NCBI RefSeq assembly: GCF_000615945.1
Contig: NZ_BAMO01000006.1
Coordinates: forward strand, 1 to 64,000
Length of the DNA: 64,000 nt
DNA from: Caldalkalibacillus mannanilyticus JCM 10596
GTDB lineage: Bacteria > Bacillota > Bacilli > Caldalkalibacillales > JCM-10596
Reading direction: 5' to 3'
The notes beneath the pieces were generated by a model. It saw only the letters and a list, made by a program, of their open reading frames with translations, made no database searches and was not told the DNA's origin. A program made the translations under genes and the position numbers. Positions within the stretch are counted from its first letter, which is position 1, and the number at the start of each line of letters is the position of its first letter. Positions 9,258 through 18,643 of this stretch are shown here, piece by piece.

Positions 9258-9327
9258 TTTTCTACACCAGAAGGAGGAATTCCTTCAACATGACAAAACT
9301 AGAAAAAACTCGAGTCGACATGTCGAA
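9258..9327 (-). promoter_or_regulatory. SigH-type promoter of spoIIAA-spoIIAB-sigF with 0A boxes
   Basis: On the minus strand GAAGGAATT (9278-9286) matches the SigH -35 consensus RnAGGAwWW fully. After 12 bases comes GTAGAAAA (9258-9265), one mismatch from RnnGAATww. About 27 bases upstream are two head-to-head 0A-like boxes, TTCGACA (9321-9327) and TGTCGAC (9314-9320). The arrangement agrees with Spo0A-activated, SigH-dependent transcription known for spoIIA; the match here is by eye. Confidence 0.7.
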
Positions 9328-9334
9328 TTTGCAC

Positions 9335-10513
9335 TTAATGCAAGCCAAACAGAGATTTTGTCGTACGTTTAAATAATTGCCACATCGAAGCTCTAGGTAT
9401 ATCTTCTGTAGCCACAATATCTACTTCCACTTCTACCTTTCCATCTTTTTCAATCACTACTTTTCCAATCTTGTCCCCCCGTTGAAGAGGAGCTTTAAGT
9501 CCGGAAATCCCCTCCACTCTGGTTGTATAGGAATCCACAGATTCTCCTTTATTTGCGAGCACACTGATTTGATGGGGAACAACCATTTTTACGTTAGTTA
9601 GCACTCCCTTATCAATATGAACTTCATCTAGCAGATCTCCTTTTTTGTAGATCGGGTGCGTCTGAAATTGACTAAAAGCATAATCAAACATCTGCGTAAT
9701 ATGTTGATTTCTTACTTTGGGAGTGGGTGTCCCCATGACGACCGCAATCACTCGCATATCCCCACGTTTAGCCGTAGCTGATAAACAGTACTTTGCTTCT
9801 TTCGTATAGCCTGTTTTTAAGCCATCAGTACCTGTATAGAACTTGATTAAACGGTTGGTATTGACCAGCCAAAAAGGATTATCAGAATCCTTGCGCAGGT
9901 AATCTTCATAAATACTAGTAAAACGTGTGACATCCTCATACTTCAAGAGCTCTCGTGACATCATAGCAATATCTCTCGCGGAGGTATAATGATTATCTAC
10001 TGGCAATCCATTGGTGTTGGAAAAGAAAGTGTTACTCATTCCCAACTGTTTCGCTTTTGCGTTCATCATTTCAATAAATTTCTCTTCAGTCCCCGCAATA
10101 TGCTCTGCCATCGCCACACTAGCATCATTTCCTGAAGCAATTGCGATCCCTTTCATCATTTCTTCAACTGTCATCTCTTCTCCAACCTCAAGAAAAATTT
10201 GAGACCCACCCATCGAAGCTGCTTTTTCACTTGTTCGTACTTTATCAGTCCATGTGGTTTTTCCTGAGTCAATAGCCTCCATTATGAGAAGCATGGTCAT
10301 GATTTTTGTAATACTTGCTGGAGGTAATTTTTCATCACTATTTTTTTCAAAAATAACCTTACCGGTGTCCATATCCATTAGTATCGCTGACTTTGCTTCT
10401 GGTGTAAGATCTACTTTACTTTCCTCAGCTAATGCCACTCCAACAGAGGAACCAAATAAAATAGATTGTATTAGAAGAGTCAAACATATTAATCCTGAAA
10501 ATTTTCTTATCAT
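9335..10513 (-). CDS. dacF: D-alanyl-D-alanine carboxypeptidase DacF
   Basis: This penicillin-binding protein 5-type serine carboxypeptidase trims stem peptides and, in B. subtilis, adjusts spore cortex cross-linking from the forespore. The 392 residues carry a cleavable signal peptide (ending near VALAEE), the catalytic SxxK box PPASITKIM, the SGN motif SGNDASVAM, and the KTG box TDGLKTGYT. The C-terminal PBP5 beta-rich domain ends in an amphipathic membrane-anchor-like segment. RBS GGAGGGAG precedes ATG 10513. The position upstream of spoIIAA is the conserved one for dacF. Confidence 0.95.
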   Translation of the reverse strand: MIRKFSGLICLTLLIQSILFGSSVGVALAEESKVDLTPEAKSAILMDMDTGKVIFEKNSDEKLPPASITKIMTMLLIMEAIDSGKTTWTDKVRTSEKAASMGGSQIFLEVGEEMTVEEMMKGIAIASGNDASVAMAEHIAGTEEKFIEMMNAKAKQLGMSNTFFSNTNGLPVDNHYTSARDIAMMSRELLKYEDVTRFTSIYEDYLRKDSDNPFWLVNTNRLIKFYTGTDGLKTGYTKEAKYCLSATAKRGDMRVIAVVMGTPTPKVRNQHITQMFDYAFSQFQTHPIYKKGDLLDEVHIDKGVLTNVKMVVPHQISVLANKGESVDSYTTRVEGISGLKAPLQRGDKIGKVVIEKDGKVEVEVDIVATEDIPRASMWQLFKRTTKSLFGLH

Positions 10514-10585
10514 AAACTCCCTCCATTCTTTTTAATTCCTATTTTCACCAATAAACTAGCAAGATATTCCTGCAACAAAAAAAAC

Positions 10586-10625
10586 CTTAAAAAAAGGTTG
10601 GAGAAAAGTTAATTTCTCCAACCTT
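10586..10625 (-). terminator. Rho-independent terminator downstream of pdp
   Basis: On the minus strand the stem AAGGTTGGAGAAA / TTTCTCCAACCTT with a short loop is followed by a T run. It ends the nucleoside salvage transcript before dacF. Confidence 0.9.
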
Positions 10626-10692
10626 ATTCAAGGTTGTCTATCTATGATCCTATGATTTCAATTATAATTTTACCTTATCTGAACTTAGTACA

Positions 10693-12002
10693 TTAGTAAT
10701 AAGGCGTGATTTCCTTATAGACAAGAGGAGGAACGGATGGTTCAGTTGCTCCAATTGCAATCGCGTCTAATAAACGCTGGTACACAGCTGGATGTTCAGG
10801 AACATTCATGTGTAAAATAGCTAAGGCTTCCCCTTCTTGAACAGGATCTCCGATCTTCTTCAACAATTCAATTCCCACCGATAAATCGATCTGGCTTCCT
10901 TGGTTTCTCGACCTGCTCCTAAAATCATCGCTAGTACACCCAGTTCTCCAGCTTGAATGGAATGAACATAACCCGCCTTTGGCGAAACGACTTGTACTTG
11001 ATATGGAGCTTGAGGAAGAAGCTCTGGTTGCAGCACCTGATTGGGGTCACCGCCTTGCTCCTCGACAAAAATAGCCAATTTTTGCAAAGCTTCACCATTT
11101 TCAATTTTCTCTTTTAACATGGCTAACGCCGCTTCAATACTCTCAGCCTTCCCAGCTAGATAAACCATGTGACTGCCCAATGTCAGACAAAGCTCCTCTA
11201 AATCCTTTGGTCCTTTGCCTTTTAAGGTATCGATCGCTTCTCTTACCTCTAGTGCATTTCCGATGGCTACACCTAAGGGTTGGTTCATATCACTGATAAT
11301 AGCAACCGTATTTCGCCCTACATTCTTCCCGATTTCAACCATTTCTTTCGCTAAAAGGATGGCATCTTCTTCAGACTTCATAAAAGCACCTAGTCCTGTC
11401 TTTACATCTAAGACGATGGCATCAGCACCAGCAGCAATTTTTTTACTCATAATTGAACTGGCGATTAACGGAATGTTGTCAACAGTTGCCGTGACATCTC
11501 TTAAAGCATAGAGCTTCTTATCTGCTGGGGTCAGGTTCCCAGATTGACCAATGACAGCTAGCTTATTTTTGTTCACTAAGCGAATAAATTCTTCATTATC
11601 TATTTCCACATGGAATCCTTTAAAGGATTCCAGCTTGTCAATGGTTCCACCCGTATGTCCTAACCCACGTCCACTCATTTTAGCAACGGGAACCCCGCAA
11701 GCAGCTACAAGGGGAGCAAGAACTAAGGTTGTTGTATCTCCTACCCCACCTGTACTGTGTTTATCCACCTTGATTCCCTCAATCGAAGAAAGGTCGATCT
11801 GATCTCCCGATTCTACCATAGCCATGGTTAGATTAGCCGTTTCCTCAGAGGTAAGTCCTTGAAAATAAATAGCCATAGCCAACGCACTTAATTGATAGTC
11901 TGGAATGCTGCCCTTGGTATATCCTTCAATAATAAAATCAATTTCTTCTTTTGTTAAAGATAACCCATCTCGCTTTTTCTGAATCAGATCTACCATTCTC
12001 AT
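10693..12002 (-). CDS. pdp: Pyrimidine-nucleoside phosphorylase (frameshifted near its end)
   Basis: Pdp cleaves uridine, deoxyuridine and thymidine with phosphate to base and (deoxy)ribose-1-phosphate. The first frame carries KHSTGGVGD (phosphate loop), [13 protein letters not shown] and [13 protein letters not shown], the signature of the thymidine phosphorylase family, and stops after residues [11 protein letters not shown]. Restoring one base near 10890 (probably CCC read as CC) gives [14 protein letters not shown] and then [14 protein letters not shown], for 436 residues, the normal length. ATG 12002 overlaps the upstream phosphorylase stop (ATGA) with RBS AAGGTG. It completes a deoB-pnp-pnp-pdp salvage operon. 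Confidence 0.9.
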
Positions 12003-12826
12003 ACGAGTTTCACCTTAGCTACAATCTCTTTCACTAAAGAAATAAATTTAGGACGCGTACGATTCGCCACTTCTACTACTTGTTCGTGAGTTAATGGCTC
12101 TAATTCTGCTCCAATTGCCATATCTGTAATACAAGAGATCCCAATCACTTTAAGTCCAGTATGACTTGCTATAATTACTTCTGGAACAGTTGACATTCCT
12201 ACTGCATCTGCTCCTAGATTGGCAAGCATGGTAAGCTCCGCTGGCGTCATATACGTAGGTCCGCTAACACCCACATATACCCCCTTCTGCACGTTGATAT
12301 CTAATTGTTTCGCTGTTTCTTCAACAAAAGATACCAATGATGGAGTATAGGCTTGGGACATATCTGGGAAACGAGGACCTAGCTCACCGTAATTCGGTCC
12401 AATAAGAGGATTTGTACCTGTAAAATTAATATGATCCGTAATGATCATAAGGTCTCCAGGGGCAAATGCTGGATTCATCCCACCGCAAGCGTTTGTCACT
12501 AAGAGAAGCTCTATTCCTAGTTGTTTCATCACATAAACAGGGAAGACAACCTCCTGCATTGGATACCCCTCATAAAAGTGAAAACGTCCTTGCATGGCAA
12601 CAACTGTTTGACCATTTAATTCACCAATCACAAGCTGTCCCGCATGACCTTCAACTGTGGATACAGGAAAGTGTGTAATCTCTCCATAGGGAATAATGGT
12701 AGGATTCTGAATTTCATTGGCTAAATCTCCTAGACCTGAACCTAAAATTAATCCAATCTTAGGTTGAACCGTTGTTTTCTCCTGGATAGATGCTACAGCT
12801 TCTTTGATCATAGTAAGTCGATTCAT
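11999..12826 (-). CDS. Purine nucleoside phosphorylase, second tandem copy
   Basis: This 275-residue PNP of the trimeric (PNP-I, PunA) family splits guanosine, inosine and deoxy forms with phosphate. Motifs are [12 protein letters not shown] (phosphate), [35 protein letters not shown] and [12 protein letters not shown], including the active-site segment CITDMA (Asn replaced by Asp compared with the first copy's CITNMA). ATG 12826 follows GGAGG by 9 bases; an upstream ATG at 12853 lacks one. The copy immediately upstream in the operon is a close paralog. The Asn/Asp position near the purine may alter base preference; this is inference. Confidence 0.9.
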   Translation of the reverse strand: MNRLTMIKEAVASIQEKTTVQPKIGLILGSGLGDLANEIQNPTIIPYGEITHFPVSTVEGHAGQLVIGELNGQTVVAMQGRFHFYEGYPMQEVVFPVYVMKQLGIELLLVTNACGGMNPAFAPGDLMIITDHINFTGTNPLIGPNYGELGPRFPDMSQAYTPSLVSFVEETAKQLDINVQKGVYVGVSGPTYMTPAELTMLANLGADAVGMSTVPEVIIASHTGLKVIGISCITDMAIGAELEPLTHEQVVEVANRTRPKFISLVKEIVAKVKLV

Positions 12827-12885
12827 AATGTTATTCCTCCGTTGTTTAGTCATATTTTAGATGTTTATTTCTTTCGAACATTTTC

Positions 12886-13698
12886 TTATATTTTTCGTAC
12901 AAGCCCCTTCACAAGGTTTAAGAAGTTTGCTTTTGCTAATTCAGCTGTTTCCATTACTTCACTGTGGGATAGAGGCTGTGGCAAAATCCCTGATGCCATA
13001 TTCGTAATACAAGAGATTCCGAGTACTTTCATACCACTATGTGCTGCCACAATCACTTCAGGTACTGTAGACATCCCGACAGCATCTCCCCCCATCTTGC
13101 GTAACATCTTGATCTCTGCTGGGGTTTCATAGCTTGGACCTACAACACCTGCATAAACTCCTTTTTGCACATTGATTTGCAACTCTCCGGCAACTCCGAA
13201 AGCAAGCTCTCTTAAATCATTGGAATAGGCTTGGGACATATCTGGGAAACGAACGCCAAGTTCATCAAGGTTAGGACCAATTAAAGGATTCTGACCTGTA
13301 AAGTTGATTTGGTCCTCAATAATCATTAAATCTCCTGGGGAGAAAGAAGTATTAATCCCACCAGAAGCATTGGTAACAAGAATCGTATGTACCCCAAGAC
13401 TTTTCATCATTCTGACTGGCAATGTAACTAACTCAAGTGGATAGCCCTCGTAGAAGTGGAATCTTCCTTGCATGGCAATAACGGATTTCCCTTCTAGAGT
13501 CCCAATCACTAACTGTCCTTTATGTCCCTCTACTGTAGATTGCGGAAATCCAGGGATCTCATGGTAAGGGATATGAAGCGGATTTTCAATTTCATCTGCT
13601 AGAACCCCTAGACCAGAGCCTAAGATCAGCCCTATTTCTGGCTTGATTTTCATTTGATCAGCGACGAATTTTGCAGCCTCTTGATACGTTGTTGTCAT
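12886..13698 (-). CDS. Purine nucleoside phosphorylase, first tandem copy (PunA/PupG-like)
   Basis: A 270-residue PNP-I enzyme: [56 protein letters not shown] with [12 protein letters not shown], and CITNMASG with the purine-contacting Asn region typical of this family. ATG 13698 has GAGGTGAT 5 bases upstream; a GTG at 13707 lies within that site. It lies where B. subtilis has pupG after deoB (drm). Together with deoB it feeds ribose-1-phosphate from purine nucleosides into the pentose phosphate pool. Confidence 0.92.
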   Translation of the reverse strand: MTTTYQEAAKFVADQMKIKPEIGLILGSGLGVLADEIENPLHIPYHEIPGFPQSTVEGHKGQLVIGTLEGKSVIAMQGRFHFYEGYPLELVTLPVRMMKSLGVHTILVTNASGGINTSFSPGDLMIIEDQINFTGQNPLIGPNLDELGVRFPDMSQAYSNDLRELAFGVAGELQINVQKGVYAGVVGPSYETPAEIKMLRKMGGDAVGMSTVPEVIVAAHSGMKVLGISCITNMASGILPQPLSHSEVMETAELAKANFLNLVKGLVRKI

Positions 13699-13709
13699 TT
13701 GTATCACCT

Positions 13710-14915
13710 CTATTTTCTAACTTGATTTAATTCTGTCATAAAGCTTTTCCCTAGCTTGGGTAATTGCACGCCAAAGTTATCGGCAATCGTAGCTCCAAGG
13801 TCGGCAAAAGTTTCTCTAATTCCAACACTTGCTCCTTGAGCCATAGAAGGAGAATAAGCGAGCACAGGGACATATTCACGAGTATGATCCGTTCCGGGAT
13901 GAGTTGGATCATTTCCATGGTCCGCCGTAATAATTAAAAGATCATCTTCTCTTAGCTTCTCAAATACCTCAGGTAAACGAGCATCGAATTCTTCCAAAGC
14001 CTTCCCATATCCAATTGGATCACGACGATGACCAAATAAGGCATCAAAATCAACTAAATTCACAAAGCTTAGCCCCTCAAAATCCTGAGCTAGAGTATCG
14101 ATAAGCTTGTCCATACCATCCATATTCGATTTTGTCTTGATCGCTTTCGTTACTCCTTCACCATCATATATGTCTGAAATTTTTCCAATGGCAATGGATT
14201 CAAATCTCGCATCAGCAAGCGCATTCATAACCGTAGGTTCAAAAGGCTTCAACGCATAATCATGACGATTTGGTGTTCTTTCAAACTTTCCAGGAGTCCC
14301 TACAAATGGTCTAGCAATGACTCGTCCTAACACATAAGGCTCTTCCAAGGTTAGCTCCCTAGCTATCTCACAAATTCGATACAATTCATCAATCGGAACA
14401 ATTTCTTCATGAGCAGCAATTTGAAAGACACTGTCTGCGGAGGTATAAACGATTAAATCACCCGTTTTCATATGCTCTTCTCCAAGCTCAGCCATAATCT
14501 CTGTGCCTGAAGCTGCCTTATTTCCTATCACTTTTCTTCCCACACGCTCTTCAAATTGTTTAATCAAAGCGTCTGGAAAGCCTGTGTCAGTAAAGGTTCG
14601 AAACGGAACCTCTACCTTGAGTCCCATTATTTCCCAGTGTCCTGTCATGGTGTCTTTTCCTACCGAAGCTTCGTTCATCTTCCCATAAACAGCCATTGGA
14701 TGTTCCACTGCTGAAACTCCTTTAACCTCCTCAATATTACCTAAACCTAGGCGAGCTAAATGAGGCAAGTGTATCCCATTCATTTTTTCTGCGATGTGCC
14801 CCAAGGTATGTGAACCTTGATCTTCAAATAGATGGGCATCTGGAAGCTCTCCAATCCCCACACTATCCATTACAATTAGAAATACCCTTTTATAACGAGT
14901 CTGTTGTTGATCCAT
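13710..14915 (-). CDS. deoB: Phosphopentomutase (DeoB/Drm)
   Basis: DeoB interconverts (deoxy)ribose-1-phosphate and -5-phosphate, linking nucleoside phosphorolysis to central metabolism. The 401-residue alkaline phosphatase-superfamily protein has the metal ligands in [13 protein letters not shown], the phosphorylated Thr in KDTMTGHWE, and further metal sites [20 protein letters not shown] split over the end of the fold. Full length, starting with ATG 14915 after a GGAGGT site. It is first in the operon deoB-pnp-pnp-pdp; the gap of 11 bases to the first phosphorylase supports co-transcription. Confidence 0.96.
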   Translation of the reverse strand: MDQQQTRYKRVFLIVMDSVGIGELPDAHLFEDQGSHTLGHIAEKMNGIHLPHLARLGLGNIEEVKGVSAVEHPMAVYGKMNEASVGKDTMTGHWEIMGLKVEVPFRTFTDTGFPDALIKQFEERVGRKVIGNKAASGTEIMAELGEEHMKTGDLIVYTSADSVFQIAAHEEIVPIDELYRICEIARELTLEEPYVLGRVIARPFVGTPGKFERTPNRHDYALKPFEPTVMNALADARFESIAIGKISDIYDGEGVTKAIKTKSNMDGMDKLIDTLAQDFEGLSFVNLVDFDALFGHRRDPIGYGKALEEFDARLPEVFEKLREDDLLIITADHGNDPTHPGTDHTREYVPVLAYSPSMAQGASVGIRETFADLGATIADNFGVQLPKLGKSFMTELNQVRK

Positions 14916-15008
14916 GATAAGTTTACCTCCAATGACTTGATTAAAATGAATAACTCATATTTTTTTCCGAAGCTAACAGTAACCTTATCTGTACTCCCTA
15001 CCATTCGA

Positions 15009-15896
15009 TTACGCCCTAGGATGAGATTTCGCATACACATCCCTTAATCTTGTCTTGGTCACATGCGTATAAATTTGTGTCGTAGAAATGTCTGCATGTC
15101 CAAGCATTTCTTGAACGGATCGGAGATCTGCTCCATTTTCTAATAAATGTGTAGCAAATGAATGACGCAGGGTATGGGGAGTAATCTCTTTTTTGATTCC
15201 TATTTCCTTCGAATATTTTTTAATTATTTTCCAAAATCCTTGACGGGTCAAGGCATTTCCATGATGATTCACAAATAAGACCATACTTTTTTTCTTTTTT
15301 GTTAATTCTCCTCTGCCTCGTGTGATATATGTATCAATCGATTGAATAGCTAAACTGCCTAAAGGGATGATGCGCTCCTTCGAACCCTTTCCCATACACT
15401 TAATAAACCCTAATTGTAAATGAACATCATCTAAAGTTAAGGAAATTAGCTCTGATACCCGGATTCCGGTAGCGTAAAGTAATTCTAACATAGCACGATC
15501 TCGTTGACCAAATGGAGTCGATTCTTGAGGTGCTTGTAAGAGTAGCTCGACTTCATTCATCGAGAGCACCTTAGGTAATCTTCTTTCTATCTTAGGTGTT
15601 TCAAGATGTACAGAAGGATCTTGCTCAATCTTGTCATCTCTTAATAGAAACTGAAAAAAGGAGCGGATCGACGCCATATTTCTGGAAAGTGTCGAGGTTG
15701 CCTTCCCTGCTTCCTTTAATCCCACTAAGTAAGTCATAATATGTTGACGGTGTACCTGATTGACATCGGTCATGCCTGAGTCTAGCAGGTATTGAAGAAA
15801 TGGTTTTAAGTCACGTTCATATGATAAAAGGGTGTTTTTGGATAATCCTCGCTCTACGGTCAAATAATGTATAAAAGATAGAAGGTTTTCTTTCAT
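15009..15896 (-). CDS. xerD: Tyrosine recombinase XerD
   Basis: XerD works with XerC/CodV at dif to resolve chromosome dimers. The 295-residue protein has the N-terminal SAM-like domain ([20 protein letters not shown]) and the catalytic residues: Arg in ATGIRVSEL, Lys in [22 protein letters not shown], the His of LGHADI, and nucleophile Tyr in [12 protein letters not shown] 15896 is preferred because ATG 15902 touches the ribosome binding site. The order fur-DUF4227-xerD-deoB is the B. subtilis order (fur-yqzK-ripX-drm), so the symbol is supported by synteny. Confidence 0.95.
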   Translation of the reverse strand: MKENLLSFIHYLTVERGLSKNTLLSYERDLKPFLQYLLDSGMTDVNQVHRQHIMTYLVGLKEAGKATSTLSRNMASIRSFFQFLLRDDKIEQDPSVHLETPKIERRLPKVLSMNEVELLLQAPQESTPFGQRDRAMLELLYATGIRVSELISLTLDDVHLQLGFIKCMGKGSKERIIPLGSLAIQSIDTYITRGRGELTKKKKSMVLFVNHHGNALTRQGFWKIIKKYSKEIGIKKEITPHTLRHSFATHLLENGADLRSVQEMLGHADISTTQIYTHVTKTRLRDVYAKSHPRA

Positions 15897-15974
15897 TTTC
15901 ATTCTCCTTCAGCTAATCTCGCTATACCTAACTATTCAACAAGAAAAGAGCTATTCCTTCATCTCTTCGATCTC

Positions 15975-16214
15975 CTATTCACCATACCAGTAGAAAAATA
16001 ACAATCGATCCCTATAATCCTTTGCGCTATTCAAGGTTGGTAGTGAATCCATTTGAAATACTTTCACTGCTTTGCCCTTGGGTTGATTGTAACGATGGTG
16101 AGGTTCTATTTTTTCTACGACCCAAATAATCATACCATAGAAAAGAAGTGTTAATGTTATAAATATGACAAGAAGTTTACAAACATCAATGAACTTATGC
16201 AATTGTGTGTTCAT
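15975..16214 (-). CDS. yqzK: DUF4227 (YqzK) family small membrane protein
   Basis: A 79-residue protein with one N-terminal membrane span (LLVIFITLTLLFYGMIIWVV) followed by a short basic extracytoplasmic or cytoplasmic part (HHRYNQPKGKAVKVFQM). Sequence and position between fur and xerD match YqzK of B. subtilis. Function unknown. ATG 16214 follows GGGGGGTG by 5 bases; an ATG at 16232 lies upstream of that site and is unlikely. Confidence 0.85.
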   Translation of the reverse strand: MNTQLHKFIDVCKLLVIFITLTLLFYGMIIWVVEKIEPHHRYNQPKGKAVKVFQMDSLPTLNSAKDYRDRLLFFYWYGE

Positions 16215-16298
16215 TTGGCACCCCCCCTTCATTTAAGGTATGCCAAAAAACCACTAGTTCATACTTGGTTTAGAAAGAAAATATAAGATATTCTTCCA

Positions 16299-16326
16299 AT
16301 AAAAAAAGCCTGGGGATACCAAGCTT
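16299..16326 (-). terminator. Rho-independent terminator of fur
   Basis: On the minus strand AAGCTTGG / CCCAGGCTT forms a stem overlapping the fur stop codon and is followed by seven T. Confidence 0.8.
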
Positions 16327-16777
16327 ATCCTTCTATATCTTTGTCCTTGCATCGATGACAGATTCCATGAAAAATGAGTCGGTGATCTAAGATCTTGAAA
16401 TCAAACTCTTTGACTACCTTTTTCTCCACTTCAGACAACATGTCCTCCATGATTTCATCGACTGTTCCACAATGAATACAAATAAGGTGATGATGATGAC
16501 GCTCCGCACCTTCTGCTCTAAATTCATATCGAGCTACGCCATCTCCAAAATTCAACTTATGTATGATCTTTAATTCACTTAACAATTCTAAGGTACGATA
16601 AACAGTAGCAAGTCCAATCTCAGGAGCCTTTTCTTTGACAAATAAGTACACATCCTCCGCACTTAAATGATCCTCTTCATGCTCTAATAAGACTCTCACT
16701 GTTGCCTCACGTTGAGGTGTTAATTTATAGCTATGCGTGTGCAGTTGTTGTTTGATTCTATCGATTCTATCTTCCAC
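16325..16777 (-). CDS. fur: Ferric uptake regulator family protein (Fur)
   Basis: A 150-residue metalloregulator with an N-terminal winged helix (LTPQREATVRVLLEHEEDHLSAEDVY, recognition region GLATVYRTLELL) and a C-terminal metal domain with HHHHLICIHCG and CHRC, giving the CxxC...CxxC structural zinc site. Synteny with yqzK and xerD identifies it as Fur rather than PerR or Zur. The start is GTG at 16777 with GGGAGGG upstream. It would repress iron uptake genes when Fe(II) is sufficient. Confidence 0.93.
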   Translation of the reverse strand: MEDRIDRIKQQLHTHSYKLTPQREATVRVLLEHEEDHLSAEDVYLFVKEKAPEIGLATVYRTLELLSELKIIHKLNFGDGVARYEFRAEGAERHHHHLICIHCGTVDEIMEDMLSEVEKKVVKEFDFKILDHRLIFHGICHRCKDKDIEG

Positions 16778-16813
16778 CTAGAAATCCCTCCCCGATTGCC
16801 TACTACTGTCACT

Positions 16814-16843
16814 ATTATAGAAGAGGGAGGATTCATTCGTCAA
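16814..16843 (-). promoter_or_regulatory. SigA-type promoter of fur
   Basis: On the minus strand TTGACG (16838-16843) and TATAAT (16814-16819) are 18 bases apart, ending 36 bases before the GTG start. Confidence 0.75.
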
Positions 16844-16848
16844 ATATC

Positions 16849-17472
16849 TCAGCCAGCTATTCTCATTAAAGCAGGTGAAAAATAGGTTTCAAAGAGAGAA
16901 ATCACTAGTAATATCAAGGTCATTACGACCATAGTTCCCATGTATTTAGGGATATTGGGTCTTTCATGTGAACGATTAGTTCCAAATAAATGTCCAATAA
17001 GTTTCATCGAAAATGAAATACTGATAACACTGATTGATAAGATCACAGGAATCACAATTAAATTTTGAGGAACTACGGCTACAAGAGTAAATAAAACACC
17101 TTTCCAGCCCATCTGATGTACCAAAAAACCAACAGTAAATCCAACAAATACTCCTTTTAAAAAAAGTAAGATTAAAATAATGGGTAAGCCAATAATGGAA
17201 AGACCTAAAACCCAAATCAAGCCTATATATTTTACATAATGGAGAAAATTATGAGCAAATGCTTCTTTCGTATCCGCTATCTGATCCTTCTTCATTTCCT
17301 CCATAAATTGTTCAAAGTAGTAGAACAAATCCGTCTGCTGGCTATGTCCTAAACTATGAATGGTTAAGGTACCAAAGATGATTCCCATCAGGAACAAAAC
17401 AATAATAAAGATATAGAGTGAAAGATGTTGTTCGATATGTCGATTGACGACTTGTCCTATCTTCTGCTTCAT
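16849..17472 (-). CDS. spoIIM: Stage II sporulation protein M
   Basis: SpoIIM is a mother-cell membrane protein that forms, with SpoIID and SpoIIP, the peptidoglycan-degrading machine driving engulfment. The 207 residues give five membrane spans: the first just after HIEQHLSLYIFIIVLF, then YIGLIWVLGLSIIGLPIIL, the FVGFTVGFLVHQMG pair, VVPQNLIVIPVILSISVI and a last span near the C-terminus. These match the SpoIIM family. ATG 17472 follows AAGGAGG by 8 bases. It lies upstream of fur, as in related Bacilli; SigE control is expected from the family. Confidence 0.93.
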   Translation of the reverse strand: MKQKIGQVVNRHIEQHLSLYIFIIVLFLMGIIFGTLTIHSLGHSQQTDLFYYFEQFMEEMKKDQIADTKEAFAHNFLHYVKYIGLIWVLGLSIIGLPIILILLFLKGVFVGFTVGFLVHQMGWKGVLFTLVAVVPQNLIVIPVILSISVISISFSMKLIGHLFGTNRSHERPNIPKYMGTMVVMTLILLVISLFETYFSPALMRIAG

Positions 17473-17509
17473 GTGATGGACCTCCTTCATAGGTTTATAC
17501 TATCCTATG

Positions 17510-18643
17510 CTAGAGAGTAGAACCGTATGACACCTTTCCATACTTCCCTTTCCCACCTGAAATAAGGACAAGATTTCCTTGTCGGGCCTCCATGATTTGC
17601 TCTGCAACTTCCTTTGATATGACTTGTTCTAGATCATGTCTACTGGCAGAATGAAGGACATTCATTTCTGAACCAAAAGTCTGTATCAATCGATCTAAGC
17701 TTTTCTTACCTAGCTTCGGAATATATTCCAAAGGAATTTGATGGATATAGGGAGGCTTTCTATTCCGCTTGTTCAGCTCTGCCTCCATTACCCCTGCTAT
17801 GCTTCGCTGTTGCCCTTCACTGATTTGCTGAATTCTTTCAACGACCTCATGATGATACTTGCCTAACTTAGGATGTAAGCCGTAGTTCGCTATGATTCGA
17901 TGAGCTTCCACCTCACGCAATACTTTTACAAACGCTGCAAAAGAAGGTTCCGCCATAGCAAGAATCTGATATTCTCTTCCGATCTTAGAAAGAGAGTGGG
18001 CATCAGAGTTTGTCAGGTAAGGATATGAAAGAAGCTCAGGAATCTGGTTAGCCATTTGCGTATCAGAGCTTAATCCCAGTTCTACGGCATCAATGTAAGC
18101 AGGGTCCAGCACCTCTGTTAAATGAAGGTGAACTCCTTTCCCATATAAACTCTTGAAGGGAGTGAAGATATGGGCTGGGATAAATATTCCTTGTAATTCT
18201 TTTAGTTTTTTCTGTAATTGCTTGGCTGGAGCATAAATCCTTTGGGAGCTCAAATGAATGTTTTTCTGATGCTGCGCCATCCACTGACTCCACCTTCTCA
18301 TACGTTCAATGGTAGGGAAGTATCCCAATACGTGAAAGGGTCCCTGACCTGCTGCATCGTTCACTTCCATCTCCGTTCCTAATAGAAGAGTCGTATTCTG
18401 AAAGCGAATCCCGCCTCCCTGCTGTTCCTCCGCCTCTCCTCTTCTAATAAGCTCCTCAAGCTCATCTAAGACCTCTGGCACGTGACAATCTATAATACCT
18501 ATTAAATCAAGCCCTTTACGAAGAGAAGCCTCCTCTAAAATAGAGTGCAAGGTCAAATTTTTGGAACCTGAAATTTTGACTGGCTTCCCGCTTTTCGTTC
18601 TGCCTATATGGACATGGAAGTCAGCAAAATAGTTTTTAATCAT
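17510..18643 (-). CDS. EndoQ/YqxK-like PHP-domain protein
   Basis: EndoQ-family proteins cut DNA 5' of deaminated bases. This 377-residue protein has the PHP metal motif at its start (ADFHVHIGRTKSGKP), GTEMEVND, FIPAHIFTPFKSLYGKG and LTNSDAHSLSKIGREY, and a C-terminal helix-hairpin-helix stretch (YIPKLGKKSLDRLI). Between GLHPKLGKYHH and EVVERIQ the paired CxxC zinc-ribbon motifs usual in the family are absent, which also explains the short length. ATG overlaps the nudF stop (ATGA). The call as a nuclease is by family; activity is unproven. Confidence 0.8.
   Translation of the reverse strand: MIKNYFADFHVHIGRTKSGKPVKISGSKNLTLHSILEEASLRKGLDLIGIIDCHVPEVLDELEELIRRGEAEEQQGGGIRFQNTTLLLGTEMEVNDAAGQGPFHVLGYFPTIERMRRWSQWMAQHQKNIHLSSQRIYAPAKQLQKKLKELQGIFIPAHIFTPFKSLYGKGVHLHLTEVLDPAYIDAVELGLSSDTQMANQIPELLSYPYLTNSDAHSLSKIGREYQILAMAEPSFAAFVKVLREVEAHRIIANYGLHPKLGKYHHEVVERIQQISEGQQRSIAGVMEAELNKRNRKPPYIHQIPLEYIPKLGKKSLDRLIQTFGSEMNVLHSASRHDLEQVISKEVAEQIMEARQGNLVLISGGKGKYGKVSYGSTL

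Noticed and set aside
15009-15896. Phage or integrative-element integrase
   Set aside because: The tyrosine recombinase sits in the conserved fur-yqzK-xerD-deoB order with no attachment-site repeats or phage genes, so it is the housekeeping XerD.
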